64,000 nt of DNA. Origin: Helicoverpa zea (lineage: Eukaryota > Arthropoda > Insecta > Lepidoptera > Noctuidae). Both the position numbers and the translations under genes were made by a program. Under the pieces are notes generated by a model. It saw nothing but the letters and a program-made list of their open reading frames with translations, had not been told where the DNA came from and searched no databases. The stretch covers positions 620,001-684,000 of the forward strand of contig NC_061454.1 in NCBI RefSeq assembly GCF_022581195.2. The letters are read 5' to 3'. Positions 37,801 to 49,800 of the stretch are shown here, piece after piece. Each line of letters opens with the position of its first letter. Position 1 is the stretch's first letter.

Positions 37801-40800
37801 TGATAACACATTATCCATCTAGTTACATTATTAGTATCATAGTTTGCGTTTCGCGACCTTTAGGTAAATATTTTTCTATTTTCAAAACACAACAGACTGT
37901 TTAAAGAGGGATACCTATAGTCGGGATATAGTTGGGACACCTTTTTACACATTCGGTCGGTTAGCCCCATGGTAAGTTATTGAGTAACTTGTGTTATGGG
38001 TGCTAACACAACTGATAGACTATACATATAGCTACATTTATACATATTTATAAATACATATTTATACCGTATTATCAGACCACGGCCAACAAGCATGCTC
38101 ATCACACAAATGTCGACCGAACAGGGAATCGAACCCGGAACCTCAGGTTCGGCAGTCCGGCATGGTGACCATTGCGCCATCGGGATATTAAAGTATCTTT
38201 AATAATAAATTTTGGCAGTAGGTTCCCTCTTTTGTCTGTAGATAAAAGTATTGAAGAGCCCAAAGGACATAATACCTACAAACTTATAAATCTAACTTTT
38301 TACTTATTTATTGGATTTCATCGCATAACTTACTATAAATAATCTTGACATTATTTACGCTTGCAAAACAACCAAATACGTATATATTCTCATGTGAAGT
38401 GTTCGCTAAGCCTCCTGTTTATCAATCGTTATCACGGCTAATATGGATTCGATATCAACAGACGCTTTTTTTATTTAGCTGGTTCCATATTTTTCTTGCT
38501 TAACCAATAACCACGGCTGGAATCTATTTCCATACAAAGTATCTGTCCATATAAACTATCAACATAATCCTGTTTTAGTGTGAAAGCAAAAATGATATTT
38601 CGTGGATTGTTTGATAAAGAAATTGATATCAATGAAAGGCAACAGAAATAGGTTGAATCTGATAGTTTATTTACAAAATGTACATACATACAGCGTTACT
38701 TATAATAACGTACAAACTCATTTCAAATATTCATAAAGCTTTTACATAATTGTTATCTTTTAGATGTGACTATCAATATACATATACTAATTTCAATCAG
38801 TCCATCTATGTAAATCTAAAATCAACCAATAAGTATATCGACACCTCCTACGTATATTATCGTAACCAACAAAATGACGATTTTGCTTTTTTACATAAAA
38901 CGACTTATTTTTATTTCCATTTATTTATTTTTAAATATATATTTTACATTTATAAATTTATAAAATGTAAAATATATATTTAAAAATAAATAAATGGAAA
39001 TAAAAAAGCAAAATCGTCATTTTGTTGGTTACGATAATATACGTAGGAGGTGTCGATATACAAACACACCTTACCCAACTTAATACCTAATTGAATACGA
39101 TACATTTGTATGTACCTTTACCTTATTGGTAAATTAAAAAATACCATGTACCTATCTATGTTTACTTACTTACATACATATTTGTATTGTAGTCCGGCCT
39201 TACAGCTCAAAAGTCTTGCAGAATCTTCCATTTAATCCTACAGAAACGCGTAATAATTCTAATTTGGCAGTTTAATTGACTTGGTAGGGTGCATAATTTG
39301 CAATATTGCGGAATTTAATTTATCGTCTAGCTAGAGACTGCTTTACTGCGGATTTCTATAAACTATCTATGTTTTGCTTAGATCGTGACATAATACAGGT
39401 GGAGCTAGTGGCAAAATTTAAATGATGATGAGTTCTGAAGGTTTTTTACAAAACTGGGACTGCCAGTTTTGTAAAAAATAATCGGTTGCCTTATTTGTAA
39501 GCTAATTTTACATAAATCCCTCTTCATATTTTGTTGGAATATGATTTACCAAGAATTAACAATACTGGTCAAAATTATATTTTAAGACTGTCTTCACATT
39601 TCGATCACTTTCTAGAAGTCGCCGATATCAAATGACCTGTAAATACTTATCTTAGTATTTTCATATTATTATAGTCGATCAAATAATCCGAAGATTATTT
39701 AAAATGCACGACAGGCTTAAAATTAAATGTCAGTCCAAAATCAAGCCATTCCAATATCTTTGATTTTCTTGAAAAAATCTAAGCATTAGATGATCTGAAC
39801 GCTACAACAAGTCTAAGTAACATCTCGTTTAAAAAAAATCAAGCTAATCTTAATGTTATAATTATAAATTAAGTCATTATCACAAATGAAAAGTTCACGT
39901 TCAAAATGGAGACGATGGCGTTCGCCGTGACGTCATTCAAGTCCATATACATATAGTACTAGATCACTATCTTCCACCAATAGGCCACAGGGCTCCATCA
40001 AACTGTTCATCGATTCACTAGTCAGGTGCTGACGCCATGAAGATGCCTCCAATAATCTCTTCTGCAGACTTCTCCTTGATGATCAGGGTAACGGCTAGCC
40101 CGATCACACCGCCTAGGAGAACTCCCACAGCGATGGCTAGACCTTTCTTCGCGAAAGACCATTTAGAACAGGCCCAGTACTGCTCGCGGTAGACCCTGGA
40201 GATGAAAATATTTGGGGTTAGGCAAAGCAATAGCAACAAGTCTTATTGAATATAGAACGGGTATTTGGGGTCTGATTTGTACTTGAAACGTAGATGGAAA
40301 CAGAAAAGAGCGAGCGTCAATTAACTCCCTCAGCATGTGAGCTAGCTAGTTGTTATATTTAAAAATCAAGGTAACATCTTGGACCCTTGATGCTGGGTAC
40401 AACAGTGATTTCCAAGTCTCCATTATCATCCTAAATAATGCATTAGAACAGTATTTTTTTTTTAATTTAGTTTTAGGGGAAGTACCTACTACTGGAATTT
40501 GGCGCACAAAACAAATAAAGGGGCAATCTTATCAGACATATGGTAAGCCTGATATCAGACAGGGCGTCCACCTGTAATGCATTGTCTTTAAACCGATAGA
40601 TAACATACATAGGCCACATTTGCAAATCTAACGGGAACAATTTCTCAATAACAAAAAAGTCTAGCGCAATATTTCTGTTATTTTCTAAGCAATAAACATT
40701 CGCACCTTTTGCATCTTCAAGATTACATGTATCGTATGTTCTAATCAGATGGTTTAAATGCCCTTCAGCTGTTAAGATTTGGAGGTAATCGAGAACCTTC

Positions 40801-43800
40801 AATATCTTTACTTTTTAGTCGGTCTGGTAGCACCATCAAACTATTGTCTTAAAACAACGTTAAATTTCAAAGTAATTACTTGTTCAATGAAATGTTGTCG
40901 GTGAATTTGGGGCTAAAAGTTTGCAGTCGCGGGGGCTCTAAACAATTTTTAAGTAATCGCAAATACTAATGGTCTTATGTGACTCTTTCTTACTTGAACG
41001 CGTACAATTATTAGGTATCAACCTCGTTAGCCGACTTTTGAGCACTTGTTTATGAAAAAGGTTGATTTCATTTATTCCCGTTCAACTTAAATCATTAAAT
41101 ATATGCGAATGACTTTTGACTACTGCAAAAGTTGATATATTTCCAGTTACAGCATATTGCGAATTGGTTGTTTTGCGGTTACTTTATCTCCTAACTAATC
41201 GATAAGCATATGCTATGTACATCGTATTAGTTATACGTAATTTTGGTATCATAGATATTGACCCGTTTCATATTTTTCAAATGATTGGATTTCATTAACT
41301 GTACCACCTAATTTTGGGATATACGAATTCACCAATAATAATAAATTATAGTTTGCTTTCGAGAAAATTATCGAATTTGTGAGAAGAAATCGCTTTTATT
41401 TGTCTATTACGTTTCAATTGTGTAACTGCATGAAATTCAATATTAAGAGTAGGGAAGCTTCTCTTATTCCAAATCATTTGTTTTCTTCTTCCGCACTTCT
41501 TTATCTCACAAGCAACCTTCTTTCTAACCGTAATATCATCTCGTACACAATCCATCCATCGTTTCTAGCTTCCCTCTCCACAGATATCTAAGTTCATGCT
41601 CAAAACTCCCTTCTTTTTCTAATCATTTTCTAAAACATCCGCGGATAAAACTTTTGCATATTTCCCAAGTTCAAGAAATCCCTATCATTAGAGTTTAATT
41701 TGTTATAGCAACAATTTCCCTAATCCGCTTATTTTGTCTTTGATAACAGACAATGTAATTTAATTAATTTGAGTCACAACCAATTATGTTACGTGTCAGT
41801 AGATAAATATGTGTACGACGTAAATAATCTTGATAGAATAATCTGAAGATATTTATAAATTATGTATTGAATACTTGATCTAAGTAAGAGCACCCTGCAA
41901 ACTTTTAGCCAGCCGACAGTTTGTCAGGGCTCATTTATCAGTATGCAAATCAATGGTACGCACATAACTACGATCCGATATTTGGCTGGTATCAGACCAA
42001 CTAAAAAACTTTGACTAAAATTTAATAAAGCACTATAAATTTTTATCTCAGACGTTTTTTGATATTATTGTTTTTGTACAGTTTCCAATACATCTGACTC
42101 TGCCTCACCTAGAGCCTAAAGACTTATGTTGCCAACACTAAAAATATAACAATTATTTAAAAGATAAATAAAGGATGGATAATATAAAAGTGTCTCTGTG
42201 CAATTTGATTGGCGTTTGCGCAATGTACTCTCAGTATCATTCTTTCATTTTCCGCTCATTTTCAATCGTTCAGTCATTCTCATTTAGTTCAATCCCAGAA
42301 GTTTATCTAGGTACACCAACCGCCTATGTTACACACTTGGGCCTCTATAGGTTCTTCAATCAAGGGTTTACTAATAAATATACCGGTACATACATGAAGT
42401 ATCGTAGCATATATAGCGTATATAGCATAGTTTACTTATTCATACTGCATAAGAGTGCCTGAGATAATGGTTTTTTAACAATATTTGTAGCAAACATACG
42501 TCAGAAGTTAACGAAAATTTATATAATAAAGAAAATCCCACTCAGACTGACGACGTAGCTAAGCCGATCAAAAATATATATCACGCAGATAAGAGTGTTC
42601 AAAATATGCGTTTTAACACTTGAATTTTCCTTGATAACAATTTTATTTCAATAAAGTTTAAAGAGCATTTTTACTATACATAGTTAAAACGGTGGATGAC
42701 AAACATCGGGGAGACAGGTTCAATTCACTCCTTACGTTAATTAATGCCTATGCAACTTGGTCTGTCTGTATGTCGGTTAAGTTTTTACGCACACACTGCT
42801 GAATAGATTTAGATCGTTGTCGATGTAAACCATTATGAAGGTGAGTAGAAAACCTGAAGTCTACAATGTCCCTTTTATCCCGATAAATGAAGTTCTCTAT
42901 GAGCGAAACCAAATACCTGCACCCGTATCATTAGCATAATAAAAATCCTACACAAACATACCCAGTAATCGGCTCATGTGCCCCCCTCGGCTCGTTAACA
43001 CTGTTCAGGCTTCCGACATACGCCCTGTTGACGTAGACGAACTCATTGGACCGGCTCGAGACCTTCGGCAAACCCTTCGTGCGTCCTTCATAGGCACTGT
43101 CTACTGTCGGCACTGCTGCGTGTGTGTTCCTTCTCTGTTGGTTCCTCACAGCTTCCACTCTAATGTCACTTAGTTCTGCCTCTCTCCTGGCAAGCTCCTT
43201 CTCCGACATGGTTGAGTGTACCGCTTTTGCGCGCGTATAGCGAGTCACTGAGCCCAAGCTCTTATCGTCACAGATTACGTTATCACACAAAAGGTATCTG
43301 ATATATTTTTTATTGGATAATTTTGACACTGTTTTGCGATTTATTGAATACAGCGTCTTTTTTATAGTTGTTATCTGTTTAGTAATTAAGTTGATTATTA
43401 GAGATCCGCTTGTTACAGGATGTGTTGTGGCATGCCTTTCGGATGTCCTCACGGATACTGCCGAAAGAGAAATAGTTTTGATAGCAAAAGCCTTACATTA
43501 TCTTCTTATCTTTTGTTGCTATATTAGGAGATAATGGTTTTACAAAAATAGATTATGAATTGTACCGCGAATATGATTTTGATAAGGAAAATACCACCTT
43601 TAAATATTTTACCAAAAGTCGTTAGGATCTTTAAATTACTTGGAAGAAGATTCAGCCCTGGTCTGAAATCTGAATTTCGCTGACTGCTCCTAAATAAGAA
43701 ATATCTGTAATTTCTCCTGAAAAATAATAAGCGAATGGAGAACCGAAGCCACCACTCCAAGCCCGTTTGAGACAACTTTAACGAAATGTCACGGAGAAAT

Positions 43801-46800
43801 ATTTCAGTACAAAATAAAACCATCTTCTTAAATGATAAAATCTAAAAGATCCTGAAACAACTGTGGCTAGTATCTGAAGCTAAGATAAACAAAAAAATAT
43901 TTGGAAATTAATATAAAGGAACATTTTATCGTGTGTTATCTCGTCGCAAATCGTTTGAGCAAACAAACTGAACTGGGTCACTGCTGTAGTCTTATGATTA
44001 GTTTTGAAGCACCCATTGTCTTTGCTAGTTAAGTTATTAAATACTGCTTAAGCCCGATAACTGCTGAACAGTAAATAAATAAGTAATAAAAAAAAGTGTT
44101 GACCAGAATTCGGTGACACGCTAAAAGCTTATTAGAGTGACCTTGGTTACATACAACTCAAGATCAATGTCACATATATGCTGGTACACATATGCTACAC
44201 AATACATAAGAACTAAGGTTCTATCCTAATACATAATGTCAATTAAGGGTAAACGCAACATTTACATTAAAGACGCCGGATTAGTAGTTAGATATCTTGT
44301 TTTTCTCCCCTTTGGGGTATGGCACCCGTAAATATTTAAGTTTGAGGGTTTGAATATTTACTTGATGTTTTTTGGACAGTAGCTTCTCGATAACGCTTTG
44401 CCGGCTGAACAACAAACTTAAAACAGATTTCGGGTGCAGGATTTCCCTCAGGACAGCAGTGAAGCCGCAGGCGATATCTTGTCCCATTCGGAGAAAGAGG
44501 CGCGAAGCTTATGTTACACAGACTCCTCTAAACTCGCTTACAAACACTACGCGAAAATGAACGCTTTTTTTGCAAACAGCAAGAAAGCAAGACATTTCTA
44601 AACTGCTGCTTATTAAGGCAAACGGGTCCATTAAAGAAAGATATCAGTGTTATTATACCTGGATGTAATAAAGACTAATTAGAAAAACGTCTCGTTAATT
44701 GTGCAATGACGCTACCGGCAGCGGTCGGTGTCGCCATGTAAGGGTTCGCTAATGAGGCGCAGGCGCACCCAACGTTGCACTTTTTGTTCTCTGAAATGTT
44801 TGTTGCCGTGGATGTCGTCAAAAATGTCGCTAATGATCCGCAGTATTTTTCCTTAAAGCTATGGAAGTGGTGCTGAGGTTTCAGAAGCCGTTTACCGTAA
44901 TTATTTCCAGGATTAATCGCTGGTCGTTGACCCTGAGTCAGTCTTCCACGGGGAACAAAACAGTTAGCGGAGATGTGATAACGTAAAATCTCCTAAGAAA
45001 GTAGCACCTCAAAAAGCGGGAATTCGGGGGACGAGGAGCGTTACTACCTCCGCCGTTCCACTTCTTCTTCATTATTTCCAAAATAAAATAACCAATCAAT
45101 CAAAACGAATCTTTCGTTGTCAAGGAACCCGAATGCTTCGATACTTCGAGCAGCTGACCTAGACCTGCCATCCTTATGTCATGTCCGCTATCTTTCCTTC
45201 GTATGTGGTCTTGTCAATGATGTTTTTTTCTGAATTTCTTACTTTGTTTACTGTACTGATCTGATGGTGGATTTGTCAGAAGTTTTGTCACTTGGCACTT
45301 GGTTCTATCAGAATGATCAATCGTACTCCTGATTATATTCTAGTTTTAAGGACCCCCTAGTGAAGTGACCAATACTCTAAAAGTACTACTATCTTGCAAT
45401 TCCAATGGCGATGATAATATTCATAGGTCAGTGATATACTCACATTGCATCATAGTTACTATCTCTAGATAAACAGCAAAGTTTCAAATAATGCGTATTA
45501 CTAACTACCACTATGGTATTTTACCCGACTGCTAAGGAGAGTTGTGTGTATGTAATATTCTTTCGAAACTGTCTAACCGTATCGTAATCATACGGATATC
45601 ATTGGATTCGTCTCGATAACCCAAGTGCTCTTAAAATTGTTACGTTTTTGGCCATATAATTTGAGTTATTTCCATACAATACCTAAGATTTTTATCATGT
45701 TTCCTTATGGTCTACGTGCTACTTAACTTGAAGCCACCTGTGGCATATTATTGAAAGCAAAAGTATAGTTTGGACGTCAAACATCCGAGTTATCTACTAG
45801 ATTAGATTACAATATGTCGCCTATCTTATCATCGACCGTATCGCGAGGGATTTTACACACATTTGATTAAATAATAGCAAAATATGAGGCTTATTGATCA
45901 TTTATTGTCCTAGCTAACAGGAAAACAAATAAAAGTATTGATGTTTTATTTTCAAATTAATAATTAGCTATGCGATACTTTTAAGTATATTATTATACTG
46001 GTGGTCATTTTCGTGATAATCTATAATCTTTTAAAAACACCGATAACTGGAAAAATATATTTGTGTCTTATTATTTACCTATCATCATCCTGTCCTTATT
46101 CCAATCATCTCAAAATTAAGTTTCTTTATAGTTCGACTTCATGTTATTGCCTATAGATATGTAATGAGATTTTAATTTAGTATTAAGCGATAAGCTTGTT
46201 AATATGTTGATGTCGTCGAAGTAAATAAGCACTGTATTATCTACATATATCTACAGGAAAAAATGACCAAAGTACATAGACTAAAGGAATTCGGAAGTCA
46301 TGTCGTCACTAAACAATAATCTCACTTTAAAACTTTAACTTATCTTTTCAAAAAGTTGAGTAACAATGAATATCATTTATTTCATCGATTGCTTAACAGG
46401 CTTCAATTTCTTTTTCAGAAAATGGAGCTGCTTCATGTAATCATCAAGTCAGGGCCGTCGCCCCGACCCTTGGCCTGGTCCCTGGAGGTCTCTCCCACCG
46501 AGGAGGGCGACGACTGGAGAATGGTGCGGGCCTTCGGAGACAGGGACCACTGCCGCAAGCTATGGGACCTTAGGCCCGAGAGACGCCGCCGCAAGGCGAG
46601 GGCAGCGAAGAGAATCAACAGAGCTGATAAACCTGCCTGTTCCACTCAGTTTGCTAGCCCGAGACCATTGGAGAATGGGGAGGTATTAACAGCTTATATA
46701 CTTCATATTCTTTATACTCTACACTCCCTTATGTATTCTTCATACATATGTAGGTACTCCCTTAAGATGTACGCCTTGATTTACCTGAATTAGAACGTAT

Positions 46801-49800
46801 GTAATTTTTTTACCGTAACGAATGGCTATTTCGACAACGTTTTTGCGTCCTGAATTCGCCTCTAATGTCGTGCATTTTTATTAAGGAATTTTAATCAGAA
46901 CGTTTTGTTCTTGTTACTACAAAATATCTCAATTATTTTTACAAAGGTACTAATAAGTCTGAAACCTCATTTCAGATGCACGTGGGTATAGGTGAGGGAG
47001 TGCTAGCGCGGCGCGTGCGACTCTCGTTCCGCGCCACGCATGCGGGCCCCGCACGCCAGCAGTACTACACCGTGCGGGCTCTTACGATAGCCGCGCGGTG
47101 TCTGTGCCACGGACACGCTACTAAGTGCCATGTCAATGCTAGGGTTTGTTATCAATGAAACTAAAGTATCTATAAATATGAAGTAAGAAACTGACCGATT
47201 CTACTAAAATGAGCCTAGATGCTTTTTGCATAAAGACATTGTAAGAGTGCATTGCATTGGAAAAGTAATTTGTTGCGCCCTAACAGGGCAATGTTTACTT
47301 AGGGTAAACTAATACAGAAATGTATCCATTTCTGTATTAGTTTACATTTTGCAATAAGTAAATAAAGTTTTTTGTGGACAGTTACATCTTGGTGACTATT
47401 GTGGCTCTAATTGAAGGGTTTCCACGTTGCGTTATGTAGATCATAACTCAAGAGGAGTAAATAATGGCATTTAGCAGTTCAAAGAATTATTTATCTACCT
47501 AATTTTTTTTTTTCTTCTGAACACTGATATTCTTTGATGTATTGGTATCTGCTGTTCCAGGGTGCAAAATGCGAGTGTGTCCACGGCACGTGCGGGGCCC
47601 ACTGCCAGCGGTGCTGCAGCGGCGGGGCCTGGGCCCCTCAGGAGCCGTGCTCTGAGGGTACAGGCGAATGCGAGTGTGGTGAGCGAGGGGCCTGCTCCTA
47701 TGACGATACAGGGGCCATCTTATGTGTTAATTGCACGGTTCGTATTTACGTCGTATTAGTATCTACGTTTAACACACACATAAACAAGTTATTTGATACC
47801 CATGCTCCCTTTAAGCGAATTAAAATATCTAAAGCCCCCACTCCTTGGATAACTGACGTTATAAAAATTATGATGCAACATCGAGATGAGGCCTTAGTCA
47901 GGGCACATGAAACCAAGATACCGTCACATATGGACTACTATAGGCAACTAAAAAACCTTGTGACATCTAGCGTGAGAAACGAAAGAAAAGCTTATTTTAC
48001 ATACTATGTTAATAATAACGCCAAAAAGCCTAAAGACATGTGGAAACACCTTAAAAGCACTTCCACTTTCAGCGATCCTTGTGAACCGTCTATCCCAAAT
48101 GACTTAAACAATCCCGACGAGATAAATAAATTCTTTTTAGATTTACCAGGGAATGCGGAAGCAGACTTAGAAACTCTACATTATTTTAAGAACACTGTCA
48201 TTAAAAAAAATCAGTTTAACCTCGAAAAAACAACTTGTAAAGAAGTAATGAACATTTTGAATAGCATTAAAACTAAGGCTTATGGTCATGACCTCATCAA
48301 TAGTGAAATGATCCAACTTACACTACCCACTACACTACACACGATAACGGCAATTATTAATAAATCCATCGAAACTAAAGTATTCCCAGACTCTTGGAAA
48401 AAAGCATTGGTAAAGCCAATACCTAAAACTAAAAATATTAACGAGCTTAAAGATCTGCGACCAATAAGTATTCTACCCGTTCTGTCAAAGGTCATAGAGA
48501 GAATTATTGAAAAACAACTTAAATTATACGTAGAGGCCAATAACATTTTGCCTCAACACCAATCAGGCTTCCGGGCAGGTCATGGTACTGCAACGGCTTT
48601 GGCACATGTCACCAACGATATTCTGTCTGAATCCGATGCTGGTAGGTGCTCCATGCTTGTTCTATTGGATTTTTCGCGGGCTTTTGATTGTTTGAATCGA
48701 GAACTTCTACTAGCTAAACTTACCCATTACGGCATATCTAGCGACACTTGCAAATGGTTTAGATCCTACCTTACAAATCGACACCAACAAGTTGTAACGG
48801 AAGACGATAAAGGTAATATAATAAAATCCAAAAGTGTACACGTTGATAGAGGGGTTCCACAAGGTTCTATTATAAGTCCTATTTTATTTATCATCTTCAC
48901 GGCCGACCTACCAGGTACTCTCCAACATTGTAAGGCTCACATGTACGCGGATGACACCCAAATTTATACATCGTTCAAACCGATGGAAACCCGACAAGCT
49001 ATGGTCAATGTATCGAAGGAAATTGAGCAGGTCCTTAATTGGTCTCAAAACAATACGCTAGTACTTAACGCGTCTAAGACAAAATTCATGTTTTTGGGCA
49101 CCAGAGCACAGATTAAAGCTACTGTCGACATGTGCGAGCCGTTGTTTGTGAACGGAGAGGTTCTGGAAAGAGTGAAAGTTGCAAGAAATCTAGGTCTAAT
49201 TATGGACGAGGAACTTAGATTCGCAGAGCATATTAATGGACGAATTCAGAATGCCTTCTATAGATTGAAGGTTCTCTACGGAATTCGTGAGTTCCTCTCT
49301 GAGGATATTAGGAGATTGCTTTCGGATCTGTTGGTGCTTTCGCCTTTTAACTACTGTGACGTCGTATATGGCCCCAGGATCCTTCAAAATACAAAAAAAT
49401 GCATACAGAGGGTCCATAATGCATGCGTCCGCTTTTGTTACCCAGTGCCAAAAAGAGCTCACATCTCTCCCATCATAAATGAAAAAGGGCAACTCAACAT
49501 GGAATCACGAAGGAATTTACATTTGCTGTGCTTCACACATAGAATTATAAACACAAAAAGTCCCACATACCTGTACAACTTATTGGATTGGCGTAGAGAC
49601 GCTCACAATATATTTACAAGATCGAAAGTTAACGGCACGCTAAAGATACCAAGACACAAAACTAAGGGCTACAAGGGCAGTTTCAAATATGCAGCGGCAA
49701 AGATCTGGAATACTATTCCACCACCCTTCCGAGACATCAAAAATATATTTAATTTTAAAAATAAATGTAAAAACTTAGTTCTCGAATACCAAAAAAAGTA

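Noticed and set aside
43210..43452. Upstream part of the minus-strand ORF ending at 42931
   Set aside because: Low-complexity, not protein-like, and preceded by a better ATG at 43209; the part after 42962 is intron.
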